Shown: positions 44,684-53,131 of the stretch, piece after piece | How the letters are laid out: each line of letters starts with the position of its first letter | Numbering within the stretch: the stretch's first letter is position 1 | From: an uncultured Prevotellaceae bacterium | GTDB lineage: Bacteria > Bacteroidota > Bacteroidia > Bacteroidales > Bacteroidaceae | Direction: 5' to 3' | Assembly (NCBI GenBank): GCA_946188345.1 | Contig: CAMHUI010000003.1 | Coordinates: 1-64,000, forward strand | Length of the DNA: 64,000 bases | Made by a program: the position numbers and the translations under genes | Notes under the pieces: model-generated | Databases searched by the model: none | Told to the model about the DNA's origin: nothing | Seen by the model: only the letters and a program-made list of their open reading frames with translations

Positions 44684-46589
44684 CAATATATTTTCGTCCG
44701 TTCTTAATATAGATTTGTCCTGCCGACGGGTTGTCGGCGCGTCGGCCCTGAAGGTCGTAGACGGCGCAGGGCGCTGCAGCCTGGGGGTGCGAGGCTGGCA
44801 GATTCCCGATGGCGAGCAGGTCGGTGTCGAGGAGCCGGAAGGGCATATAGGTCCACGAGGCGTTGCGCTGGCAGTCGGGCATGAGCTCAAGAACTGGCTC
44901 GGTGGTGGCTGCAGCCCTACGGTCGGAGAGCTCGATAGCCGCACGCATCTGCTTGCCTATCGGCGGGAAGTCGAAGCCGAAGTAGCTCCAGGGGATAGCG
45001 CCCTCAACGATGTAGTAGGTGGTGGTCTTCTTCACTACGAGGTGCATGGATGCGGGGGCTTCGGTGTTATTTCTCCAACGCTTGGTGGCATCGCTGCCCT
45101 CCCATACGTCGATGTTGCCGTCAAGACGGAAGAAGAATCGGTACTGCCCTGCTATGGGGGCTACGGAACAGAGGTCCTCGGTGTCGAGCAGGAGGGCTAC
45201 GCCATCTGTATTGGACCCAGAGTTGGGGAACTGGGTACGGTCGGAGACGCGTGAGGTGAAGTAGAGCGAGTCGCGGTCATAGGCAAAGTCTCCGGTGAAG
45301 CGGACGCCCTGCTGCTGCCCCAGGAGAACCTGTGTGGCTGCACGCTTGTAGTAGCCCTCACCGGTGGTCTGCTTGCCATCGAGCGTGATGCCCTCGGCAT
45401 AGGGAGCGAAGAGCTCGCGCACGGCGTAGCCCTTGATCATCTCGATATGGCCGCTGATGCCGCCGATGGCAACCACGGTACCCGTATCGACGACGGCTAA
45501 TGAGTTCCAGAGCACATTATCATTGTCGCCAATCTGGCCGAAGGGCTGCGACATGGCCTTGAAGTCCTTGGCCTGGTCGTTGCCCACATAGACATACATC
45601 TGGTTCTGGCCCGGCCCGTAGTCCGACTGGTGCGACATGATGGTCTCTCCCCATGGCAGCTGACGCAGATAGGGTGCGCCGCCCAACGCGCGGGCACAGA
45701 AGTCGTAGTTGATGCTTCGGTCGCGGTTCGGGCTCGTGGCATTAATCCAGAAACGGTTCCAGTTGTTCACCAACGGACAGCGCACGGTGGTAGGCACGAA
45801 GGAGCCGAAGCCCGACCAGCCGTTGTCCTCGATGGCTACTACGATGGTCTCGCCGTTCAGCAGGATGGGCACGGGCATGCCGTCACGATAGCCGGCGCGG
45901 AAAGAGACCTTGATGGCCTCACTCCATGTCTGTCCGCCATCGAACGAACGGCACATCGAAATCTGCTGCTCGCCGCTGCCGGTGTAGGGACCCTCGTCGG
46001 CAAAGTAGCACTGCAGCTCGCCCGAAGGCAGCTCAAGGAACGAAGGCTCCCAGCAGCCGTCCTGAAAGGTGAACGAGGCATCGTTGATGAAAATCTCATT
46101 GCTCCAGGTCAGGCCCTTGTCGGTAGACCGCTTGCAGCGGATGCCAAACCGGCGGTCTTCCGTATAGGGAGTCGACGGACGGGGGTTGTAGCCCACGATG
46201 ATGGTTCCGTCCTTCAGCTGGATGAGGTCGGGCACGCAGTTGGGCGTGTTGTTCACGTTGTCTACGATACGGATGCCGTCGCCCCACGTCGTACCCTTGT
46301 TAGAGCTGAAGGCAATCTTGATGCCCCCACTCTCGCAGCAGGCCATATAGCGGCCGTCCTGCAACTCTATCATGCGGGCATAGCCGCCACCGCTGAACAC
46401 GGTCTTACGCGTTGCCGTGTCCCAGAAGATGCGAGAACTGTTGTAAGGCTCATGGGCAGCCTCGGCAGCAACACTGCCCAATGCCAAAAGAACGCCTACG
46501 TTAAGCCAAAAGAGCAGAGCCAAACCTGCTGAGCTTAGCCTTGGCAAAGCCAAAGTCGGACGTAGTCCTAATGATGTAAACTTTTTCAT
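44676..46589 (-). CDS. Sialidase-fold exo-glycosidase, paralogue 2, with an extended signal peptide
   Basis: 637 aa. Propeller with Asp-boxes SSNKGTTWGDG, STDKGLTWSNE and SFDGGQTWSEA; conserved GCWEPSFLELPSGELQCYFADE and IVVAIEDNGW; CBM9-like domain (about 415-590, AYDRDSLYFTSRVSDRTQF); tail YDLQGRRADNPSAGQIYIKN. The N-terminus is about 23 residues longer than in paralogues 1 and 3. The extra part (RPTLALPRLSSAGLALLFWL) is encoded by a copy of a dispersed palindromic element (46495-46560). It still ends in a plausible signal sequence (VGVLLALGSVAAEA). A possible promoter lies upstream and a MITE-like element abuts its stop. Confidence 0.8.
   Translation of the reverse strand: MKKFTSLGLRPTLALPRLSSAGLALLFWLNVGVLLALGSVAAEAAHEPYNSSRIFWDTATRKTVFSGGGYARMIELQDGRYMACCESGGIKIAFSSNKGTTWGDGIRIVDNVNNTPNCVPDLIQLKDGTIIVGYNPRPSTPYTEDRRFGIRCKRSTDKGLTWSNEIFINDASFTFQDGCWEPSFLELPSGELQCYFADEGPYTGSGEQQISMCRSFDGGQTWSEAIKVSFRAGYRDGMPVPILLNGETIVVAIEDNGWSGFGSFVPTTVRCPLVNNWNRFWINATSPNRDRSINYDFCARALGGAPYLRQLPWGETIMSHQSDYGPGQNQMYVYVGNDQAKDFKAMSQPFGQIGDNDNVLWNSLAVVDTGTVVAIGGISGHIEMIKGYAVRELFAPYAEGITLDGKQTTGEGYYKRAATQVLLGQQQGVRFTGDFAYDRDSLYFTSRVSDRTQFPNSGSNTDGVALLLDTEDLCSVAPIAGQYRFFFRLDGNIDVWEGSDATKRWRNNTEAPASMHLVVKKTTTYYIVEGAIPWSYFGFDFPPIGKQMRAAIELSDRRAAATTEPVLELMPDCQRNASWTYMPFRLLDTDLLAIGNLPASHPQAAAPCAVYDLQGRRADNPSAGQIYIKNGRKYIER
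46495..46560 (-). repeat. Palindromic element, copy B, inside the signal-peptide codons of paralogue 2
   Basis: In reverse complement it shares GTTTGGCTCTGCTC (14 bases) and TGGCTTAACG (10 bases) with copy A at 50109-50175, plus partial matches in between. On the + strand it reads YVKPKEQSQTC, the same peptide signature as the other copies, although that strand is not the coding strand here. Confidence 0.75.
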
Positions 46590-46626
46590 ATCGCTATCAG
46601 TTTTTATTATCTATCGTTTTCTTTCG

Positions 46627-46660
46627 CAAATTTACTACAAATAATCGAAAACACCGCAAA
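46627..46660 (-). promoter_or_regulatory. Possible internal promoter before paralogue 2
   Basis: TAAATTTG on the - strand (46627-46634) with TTTG at 46657-46660, spacer 22 bases, slightly longer than ideal. It lies in the 140-base gap after the metallophosphoesterase gene. Confidence 0.5.
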
Positions 46661-46729
46661 GGGTGGGGGAAATCTGAACTTTTTTTTCTTTCCGACGGCT
46701 GTTAACGGGGTAACGGCCTTCGGAGTGAC

Positions 46730-48166
46730 TTATTTCCTGACAATAATGGGGTCGACCCAATCGCTGACGATGGCCTTGCCCTTCTTGCCGAAACACTCGC
46801 AGGGACGTACATGGAATCGCACCCTCCTGTTGGCCGGCAGGTCGGCCTCGCCGAAGACACAGACCGCCTCGCCCTCGTCCTGCTGCTCGCCCAGGAAGAA
46901 CCCGTTGCTGAAGACGCGCTTGGTGCTGACGACCTTGGTATGGTCGACATCCTGCACTTCGGCCTGCACCTCATAGTCGAAGGCCCGCTTACCAGTACGC
47001 TTCTTCAAGACGGTGGGGAAATGAACCACCAGCTGTTTCTGAGCCGTACCGTAGCGGTCCTTGCCGTCGAGACGCGTAATGCAGACCTGGTCACCCTCGG
47101 CAAACTGGGGTGCCTGTGCCTGTCTGCCCCTGTTCTCGAACGAGAGGGGCGCAGCGCCATTGAGCGGAAGGGGGATGATCCAGTTGTCGGCCAAGGGCTG
47201 GTCGTAGACAAACTCATGCTTTTCGAGCGTGATGCAATCGTCGAAGACGGTCATCAGCTGGGCATGCTTGCCGCGGTGCATGTCCGTCATGACGGGCATC
47301 TGCGAAGGAACCTTCTCGCTATTGCCGAAAACCTTGGAGTTCTCGCGACCGCCAAAGGGGATGATGTATTTCATGGAAGCCGTTCCCACACTGGTGAAGG
47401 CTCCCTGCCAGATGGTGCGGTCGTCGGTAAGCGACGTGTGGCTGTGGCCGGAGAAGGCAACGAGGTTGGGATAATGGCTGAACAATTCCGTACTCTTGCC
47501 GTCGTCCTGTCCCCAGGTCCAAGGGGCCGAACACGTGCCTTTGGGATGCATGTGCTGGAAATAGAAGAAGGGCTTGTCGGTTGGGAACTCACGATGGTGT
47601 CTGGCAAAGAATTCCTCCAAGCCAGGGATGCCTTCCCAGTTGACCCAGTGGGCACCGATGAACTTATATCCCTTAACCTCTTTTATATATATAGGCTCCC
47701 ATTTCTCTTTCAGATGTTTCTTCCACACCTCAGCCCGCCGCGGACCGATTTCTTCACGGGTGACTTCTTCTTCGGTCATGTATTTGCGACAATCGCTGTA
47801 GTTCTTTCCTTCAATATCATGGTTGCCATAGACGAAGAGCTTTTCCACGTGGTGGCCGTCGGGAGCCTTGTCCTTGGGGAAGACGGAGTACCAAGTGTCG
47901 GCCAAGGTCTTAATCTGCCGCTCCATGCCCCAGTCGGCCATATCGCCGGCAATAAGCACGGCATCGACTCCCCGGTCACGGAAATAGACAAGGGCCTTCT
48001 CAAGATAGTCATAGGTCTCGGGGGTGGTGATGTGCACATCGCTCATGATGCCCACCTTGAGGCGCGGCTGACCAAGCGTGGCCAGCTTCTTGGCAAAAGC
48101 AGGAAGGTCAAGGCAAAAAGCCCCAGCAAGCATAGCTGTGTTTTGTAAGAAACGTCTTCTGTCCAT
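46730..48166 (-). CDS. Calcineurin-like metallophosphoesterase with Tat-type signal
   Basis: 478 aa. The N-terminus MDRRRFLQNTAMLAGAF fits a twin-arginine export signal. Metal-binding motifs of calcineurin-like phosphoesterases are in order: GIMSDVH, LIAGDMADWG, VYGNHDIEG, then FQHMHP and FSGHSHTSL. A C-terminal beta-domain of about 130 residues follows. It should hydrolyse phosphate mono- or diesters in the envelope. Its start is 6 bases after the stop of paralogue 3, so it belongs to the PUL operon; a phosphorylated glycan or glycan-linked phosphodiester is a possible target. It has no NGKK tail. Confidence 0.87.
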   Translation of the reverse strand: MDRRRFLQNTAMLAGAFCLDLPAFAKKLATLGQPRLKVGIMSDVHITTPETYDYLEKALVYFRDRGVDAVLIAGDMADWGMERQIKTLADTWYSVFPKDKAPDGHHVEKLFVYGNHDIEGKNYSDCRKYMTEEEVTREEIGPRRAEVWKKHLKEKWEPIYIKEVKGYKFIGAHWVNWEGIPGLEEFFARHHREFPTDKPFFYFQHMHPKGTCSAPWTWGQDDGKSTELFSHYPNLVAFSGHSHTSLTDDRTIWQGAFTSVGTASMKYIIPFGGRENSKVFGNSEKVPSQMPVMTDMHRGKHAQLMTVFDDCITLEKHEFVYDQPLADNWIIPLPLNGAAPLSFENRGRQAQAPQFAEGDQVCITRLDGKDRYGTAQKQLVVHFPTVLKKRTGKRAFDYEVQAEVQDVDHTKVVSTKRVFSNGFFLGEQQDEGEAVCVFGEADLPANRRVRFHVRPCECFGKKGKAIVSDWVDPIIVRK

Positions 48167-48172
48167 CGTGCA

Positions 48173-50014
48173 TTATTTTATTAAGAATTTCTTTCCATTC
48201 CGGATATAGATGCCTTTAGATAATGCTGAGTTCGGATTATTGAAAGGCAAATTGACCCGACGGCCCTGAAGGTCGAAGATTACTTGACTTTGAGACTCGT
48301 CAGCAGGCAGGCTGACGCTGGTCGGCTCAGGGTTGGGTTGCAGGTAGAGTTCCATCCAGGTGCACGACTGATTGCGAATGGCATCAACAATGCCCTCGGT
48401 GACAGCAGCAGACCCGTTGTTCTGATTGTCTTGCAACTCAAGATTCAGCCGCATGGTCGAGCCTTCGATGCCGCCTGAGACATCAAGGTCTGCCCAAGGT
48501 ATGGCTGCTTCAACTATATAGTAGGAGTTCTTGTCGACAACGACGGAATGTATTTGCTGTTCATTGTCGGTCATCCACCGCTTCTTAGAGTCATCCCCAT
48601 GTGCAAGCATGACAGAGCCATCGCGGCGTAGGGATATCCAGTGCATACCGGTCAGCGGCGCACGACCACTGCGGTTCTCTACATCGATAAAGAGATTGGC
48701 TGCGTCACCGCTGTTACTGGCAATGGCCTTGACGGTGCGGTCGTTGATGCGGACAAAGACATAAAGCGAGTCGCTGTCGTAGGCGATATCGCCCGCCGTA
48801 CGGACACCCGTGGTTGTGCCTGTCAATATCTGGGTAGCTAAAGGTTGGTAATAACCTTCATTGCGAGTCTGCTTGCCGTCAATTACAGGATGAGAATAAG
48901 GTGCCTGGAGCTTGCTGACCACATAGCCTTTAATCATCTCTATGGCATTGCCCACACCGCCAAGGGCTATCACCTGACCGGTGTCCACGACACAGACGGA
49001 GTTCCACATGACCGTCTGCTGGCTGTCTACATGGAATGGATGCTGAAGCGACTTGAATCCCCGCGCATGCTCATCGCCTAAAGCCACATACATCGACAGC
49101 TTGCCGTCGCGGCCATAGGCCGACTGATAGGACATCACCGTCTCACCCCAAGGCAGCATGCGCAGATAGGGTGCACCGCCTGTTGCATTGGGACAGTAGG
49201 CAAAGTCAAGGGTCTTCTCGCGGTTGGGGCTGTCTTTGTCAACATAATAGTCGTGCCAGTTGACATCGAGCGGGCAGCGAACCGTTGTCGGGAAGAAGTC
49301 GCCAACGCCGGGCCAGCCGTTGTCCTCAATGGTGACAACAATCTCTGACTGGTCTTTCAAGATAATTGGGCATGGCATCCCGTCGCGGTAGCCTTTGCGG
49401 AAACAGACAAATTCAGGCTCCGACCAGGTCTGTCCGCCATCGAACGAACGGCAGACTGAAATGTTCTGCTCGTTACTCGACGTGTAGATACCTTCGTTGG
49501 AGAAATAAAGCTGCAACTCGCCAGAGGGCAGTTCCAGCAGCGACGGTTCCCAACAGCCATCGGAAAAAAGATGTTGGGCGTCGTAGACAAAAATCTCAGG
49601 CCCCCACGTCTCACCATTGTCGGTGGAACGCTTGACACGGATTCCAAACTTGCGGTTTTCTGTATAAGGCTCTTCCGGTCGAGGATTATAGGCTACGACA
49701 ATAGTCCCGTCCTTCAACTGCACAAGGTCGGGAGTGCGCATGCCGATATTGTCGTGGGATGTGGCTATGAGCCTTGCGTCTGACCATACACCTCGCCCCT
49801 CGCTGAAACGCACCTCAATGCCACCATGTTCACAGACGGCCATCAGACGGCCGTCCTGCAACTGCAACATGCGGGCATACCAGCCGGTAGGAAAGACCGT
49901 CTGCCGAGTGGAGGTGTCCCAAAAGATACGGGACCCCCGATAGGGCTCATACTCCACGGCCATGACGGCTCTCGCCATCAGCAGGGTCAGCAATAGGGAA
50001 CAATATCTCTTCAT
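48173..50014 (-). CDS. Sialidase-fold exo-glycosidase, paralogue 3, with CBM9-like domain
   Basis: The ORF track starts at 50140, but the extra residues lie in repeat DNA. The ATG at 50014 gives a clean signal peptide (MKRYCSLLLTLLMARAVMA) and 613 aa. Asp-boxes STDNGETWGPE and SFDGGQTWSEP, conserved GCWEPSLLELPSGELQLYFSNE and VVTIEDNGWPG, CBM9-like domain (about 385-560, AYDSDSLYVFVRINDRTV), and tail FDLQGRRV...KGIYIRNGKK. Closest by eye to paralogue 2. First gene after the SusE-position gene, separated from it by 299 bases of hairpins. Confidence 0.82.
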   Translation of the reverse strand: MKRYCSLLLTLLMARAVMAVEYEPYRGSRIFWDTSTRQTVFPTGWYARMLQLQDGRLMAVCEHGGIEVRFSEGRGVWSDARLIATSHDNIGMRTPDLVQLKDGTIVVAYNPRPEEPYTENRKFGIRVKRSTDNGETWGPEIFVYDAQHLFSDGCWEPSLLELPSGELQLYFSNEGIYTSSNEQNISVCRSFDGGQTWSEPEFVCFRKGYRDGMPCPIILKDQSEIVVTIEDNGWPGVGDFFPTTVRCPLDVNWHDYYVDKDSPNREKTLDFAYCPNATGGAPYLRMLPWGETVMSYQSAYGRDGKLSMYVALGDEHARGFKSLQHPFHVDSQQTVMWNSVCVVDTGQVIALGGVGNAIEMIKGYVVSKLQAPYSHPVIDGKQTRNEGYYQPLATQILTGTTTGVRTAGDIAYDSDSLYVFVRINDRTVKAIASNSGDAANLFIDVENRSGRAPLTGMHWISLRRDGSVMLAHGDDSKKRWMTDNEQQIHSVVVDKNSYYIVEAAIPWADLDVSGGIEGSTMRLNLELQDNQNNGSAAVTEGIVDAIRNQSCTWMELYLQPNPEPTSVSLPADESQSQVIFDLQGRRVNLPFNNPNSALSKGIYIRNGKKFLIK

Positions 50015-50175
50015 CTTCTCTTTTTGTTGGATTTCATCCGACCTTTTGACGTTGTCTTCCTCCTTCGCACCTCGGCAAAACAAGCAAGCTTGATTGCTCT
50101 CAGTTTGTCGTCGGTTCTCGCCATGGCAAAGCTCAAACAAGTTTGGCTCTGCTCATCTGGCTTAACGAAAACGTT
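50015..50175 (+). repeat. Palindromic element, copy A (longest copy)
   Basis: Core at 50109-50175: TTCTCGCCATGGCA, then GCAAAGCTCAAAC pairing with GTTTGGCTCTGC, then TGGCTTAACG. Read on the - strand it gives NVFVKPDEQSQTCLSFAMAR and continues MARTDDKLRAIKLACF. Shorter relatives are at 36347-36409 and 46495-46560. The sequence up to 50015 (with AAGCAAGCTTGATTGC palindrome) may be part of the same element. Confidence 0.75.
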
Positions 50176-50245
50176 GGTTAGGGCATATCCCAGCAGCTCT
50201 GGTTTCCTCTCTTTTGGGGTCTGTCTCTTGACGGTGTTCAAGGGA

Positions 50246-50288
50246 AAGCCCCTCCCGCCCCCCAAACAGTGGGGATTGGGAGGGGCTT
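50246..50288. terminator. GC-rich intercistronic hairpin after the SusE-position gene
   Basis: AAGCCCCTCCC and GGGAGGGGCTT form a perfect 11-bp stem. On the - strand it is followed by TCCCTTG, so termination is probably partial. It would leave susC-susD-lipoprotein transcripts more abundant than the enzyme genes beyond it. Confidence 0.65.
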
Positions 50289-50313
50289 GGCTGCAGGATG
50301 CTCACCGCGAGGG

Positions 50314-51330
50314 TTACTCTGCCGGAGCGAAGTAGATGCGCGTGGTGGCCTTCACGGCGGGGTTCTCGGTGCTGGTGCGCACAAGGGTGTATTCCACTCC
50401 CTGCCGTGTCAGGTCGATGGCTGAGCCGGAGGGCTGTTCCACTCCGTCGGCATAGAAGACGGCGTCGGCATCGGCCGTATAGGTGAGGGTGAGGGGTCCG
50501 GCGGTTTCAGGCAGGGCGGAATAGGTGTAGGTCAGCATGTCCTGATAGTAGGCATTGCGAACGAGCGTGAGCGCTGCGTCGCCGGCTTTTACGTTGCTGA
50601 GCTCAGGATAGATGATGCCATACAGCGTGTATTCCCGCTCGGCTCCTGAGGGTGCCACGGCACGTATCTCGTGCTTCTTCGAGAGGTCGAACTTGCTCTT
50701 GTTGTAGTTGTATTCGGCGCCATCGATATAGAGCACGATGTTGTCGGACTCGAGGGTGAAGGCGAGTCGCTGGTTGGTGGGCCTGAGGTTAATCTCCTTG
50801 TTGTTGTTCACCTGCTTGGTAGGAAGGGCGAGCACCCAGTCGTGGTCGTTGATGGCCTCGGCAATGTAGACGTTAGGAGCAATGTTGGCATAGATGCTCT
50901 CAATCTTGGTTGCATTGTCGCTGACGGTTACCTCAAACTCCTTGATGTCAATCTGCTGGTTGTCGCCAAGGTAGGTGTCATAGGTAGAGGCAATGACGGT
51001 GACGGTATAGGTACCGGGTGTGGTATAGGCATAGGTGAATACGCCTTTGTTGAGCACGAAGCCGGTATTGCTCTCTGCACGCTTGGCATACTCATGCATA
51101 TTGTCGCCCGTGAAGACTACCACCTGGTCGGCAACACCTGTGAAGGTGAGTTCCATTGACTCATTGACGTTGAGGTCGGTCTTGGAGACGTTGAAGATGG
51201 CCTGCGGAGTGCGGGCTTCTTCGTTGTCGCTGGTGCAGGAACCGAGGAAGGCTACTGCCATCAGGCAGATGGTGAGTGCGGCCATTGCCGGTTTCATGAC
51301 TCTTTGAATGATATTCATATTTGCTTTCAT
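50314..51330 (-). CDS. SusE-position surface glycan-binding lipoprotein with PKD-like domain
   Basis: 338 aa. The lipobox is AFLGSCTSD (Cys near 32; the start may be a later Met such as MKPAMAALT). An N-terminal PKD/Ig-like domain (about 40-140, FTYAYTTPGTYTVTVIAS) is followed by two beta-domains. By position directly after susD it should be a surface glycan-binding protein that helps capture the substrate. Sequence alone does not show a binding site. Confidence 0.78.
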   Translation of the reverse strand: MKANMNIIQRVMKPAMAALTICLMAVAFLGSCTSDNEEARTPQAIFNVSKTDLNVNESMELTFTGVADQVVVFTGDNMHEYAKRAESNTGFVLNKGVFTYAYTTPGTYTVTVIASTYDTYLGDNQQIDIKEFEVTVSDNATKIESIYANIAPNVYIAEAINDHDWVLALPTKQVNNNKEINLRPTNQRLAFTLESDNIVLYIDGAEYNYNKSKFDLSKKHEIRAVAPSGAEREYTLYGIIYPELSNVKAGDAALTLVRNAYYQDMLTYTYSALPETAGPLTLTYTADADAVFYADGVEQPSGSAIDLTRQGVEYTLVRTSTENPAVKATTRIYFAPAE

Positions 51331-51371
51331 ATCTTTATCAGTCTATAAGTTTTATATTTGCAGACTCCAGT

Positions 51372-51424
51372 CACTAAACTCTAAACTCTAAACTCTAAAC
51401 TTTCAACTCTAAACTCTAAACTTT
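51372..51424. repeat. Heptanucleotide repeat touching the susD stop codon
   Basis: Seven or more CTAAACT/CAACTCT units lie between susD and the lipoprotein gene. The susD TAA stop is the first part of the run. Confidence 0.9.
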
Positions 51425-53111
51425 AGTATCCCGGGTTCTGCTCAACAACGCTGTTGGAGAGGTCGATGGTGTTCTGCGGGATGGGGAACACCTCGTTGAC
51501 TCCCTTGCGGAAGAAACGTCCGCGGTTGTTCGGGCGGCTGGCACCGAAGGTGTGAAGCACCTCGGCGGCACGTCCCTGGCGGACGAGGTCGAAGAAGCGG
51601 TCCCACTCGAAGGCGAACTCCATGCGGCGCTCCTGCCAAATCTGATCACGGATCTGACCATAGCTGCCTGGCTTATAGAGAGCGGTGCTGTTGTTGATGG
51701 TATTGACCTGGGCCTTACACTTGTTGAGCTGGGCGAGGGCTCCCTCACGGTCGCCGCACTCATTCAGGGCCTCGGCATACATCAGCACGACTTCGGGATA
51801 GCGGATGACACGACGGTTGCACTGGTTGTCGCCGTCGTACTTAGGATAGTCCTTCTGAGGGATGTACCACTTCAACGTTACATAGTGGCCTTCGATGTTC
51901 TGCCAGATGATGCCGTCAGGGGTATCCTGCTGGTGGTGGATTATGAACTCCTTCTCTCGACGGACATCACCTGATGTGAAGATGACACCGAGCAGGTCGT
52001 TGGTGCACCACATCTGGTTGCTGTTGAAGAGATAGATACCAGAGCCTTCGTTGGTGTCGCCAGAGGTACCGTCGGCACTCTCATGGAATACAACTTCGAA
52101 GACGGAGCTGCGGCAGAACTCACCATCCTTATACCACTGATAGATATAGGAGTAGCGGTCGCCGTTGTGAAGCAGGTTGCCATAGGTATCACGATATTCC
52201 AGGCTGTAGACGCTGCTCAGCGGGTCAAGGGGCGTGTCGAAGTTCTCATAGGGGTCACCCTCAGCAGCCTCAGCCAGCGGCTTGAACCACAGGCGCTTGC
52301 GCAGGGCTTCCCAGTCTTCGGAGCCATCATACTGGACCATCTGTCCGTAGGTCATGGTCGTACCACCCACGAAGTAGTCACCCATCTCCTTCAACTGCTG
52401 CCACTTCTCAGACTCCACGCCGGGCTTGGCCTGATACATCAGTACTTTCATCAGCAGGGCAACGGCAGCACCCTTGGTTGCCTTACCCTTGTTGTTGCCG
52501 TCGTAGGTGACGGGGAGCATCAGGGCTGCCTCGCGAAGGTCTTTCTCAATATAGGCATAGCACTCTTCGAGGGTGTTGCGCGGAATGATGAGCTCTGCGA
52601 CGGTCTCTGTCTCAGGACGGATGGGCACTCCACCGAAGGTCTTCACCAAGTTGAAGTAGAAGAAGGCACGGAGGAACTTGGCCTGACCGTAGATTTGACG
52701 GACGGCCAGATAGGTGTTGTAGTTGGTGGTGGAAATCTTCACCTTATCCATATTGGCAATCACCTGATTGGCACGGTGGACACCACGATAGTTTACCTGC
52801 CAACGCTGCAGAATCCAAGTATTCGATGTGTCGAACTGGAACTGCACCAGCTGTCCCATCTGCGAGGAGAGACCTTCATCGCCACCAAGCACGTTGTCGG
52901 CCGTTGCTTCGCCGAAACGCCACTCCTGGTCGTTGTAGCTGTCACTCTGCAGAATGTCGTAAGTGGCATTGAGTGCCTCCTGAATTTCTCTCTGTGTCTG
53001 GAAGAAAGTCTCATCAGTGGCATAGCCTTCTATTTCCTTGTCAAGGAAGTCGCTGCAGCTGGTCAGTGCCAAGGCTGCAAGCAAGGAAAAGCCTAAAAAT
53101 ATTTTCTTCAT
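51423..53111 (-). CDS. SusD/RagB-family nutrient-binding outer-membrane lipoprotein
   Basis: 562 aa with lipobox ALTSCSDFL. The alpha-helical TPR-rich SusD fold is indicated by the N-terminal ATDETFFQTQREIQEALNAT, QIYGQAKFLRAFFYFNLVKTFGGVP, the VVLMYAEALNECGD helix and the C-terminal RRMEFAFEWDRFFDLVRQG. It covers the SusC channel and captures glycan. It is 20 bases after susC. Confidence 0.96.
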   Translation of the reverse strand: MKKIFLGFSLLAALALTSCSDFLDKEIEGYATDETFFQTQREIQEALNATYDILQSDSYNDQEWRFGEATADNVLGGDEGLSSQMGQLVQFQFDTSNTWILQRWQVNYRGVHRANQVIANMDKVKISTTNYNTYLAVRQIYGQAKFLRAFFYFNLVKTFGGVPIRPETETVAELIIPRNTLEECYAYIEKDLREAALMLPVTYDGNNKGKATKGAAVALLMKVLMYQAKPGVESEKWQQLKEMGDYFVGGTTMTYGQMVQYDGSEDWEALRKRLWFKPLAEAAEGDPYENFDTPLDPLSSVYSLEYRDTYGNLLHNGDRYSYIYQWYKDGEFCRSSVFEVVFHESADGTSGDTNEGSGIYLFNSNQMWCTNDLLGVIFTSGDVRREKEFIIHHQQDTPDGIIWQNIEGHYVTLKWYIPQKDYPKYDGDNQCNRRVIRYPEVVLMYAEALNECGDREGALAQLNKCKAQVNTINNSTALYKPGSYGQIRDQIWQERRMEFAFEWDRFFDLVRQGRAAEVLHTFGASRPNNRGRFFRKGVNEVFPIPQNTIDLSNSVVEQNPGY

Positions 53112-53131
53112 ATCTGTATCCTCCTTCTTTA

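Noticed and set aside
42445-50014. Calling the three paralogues canonical GH33 sialidases
   Set aside because: Asp-boxes are shared by many propellers; no FRIP motif was found, so only the fold is claimed.
50015-50140. Upstream extension of paralogue 3 in the ORF track
   Set aside because: The extra 42 codons lie in repeat DNA and precede a clean signal peptide starting at 50014.
50011-50265. 84-aa ORF on the - strand (VKPDEQSQTCLSF...MARTDDKLRAIKL)
   Set aside because: It is the translation of palindromic repeat copy A. No promoter or signal was seen and its core recurs in non-coding contexts, so it is recorded as a repeat rather than a gene.
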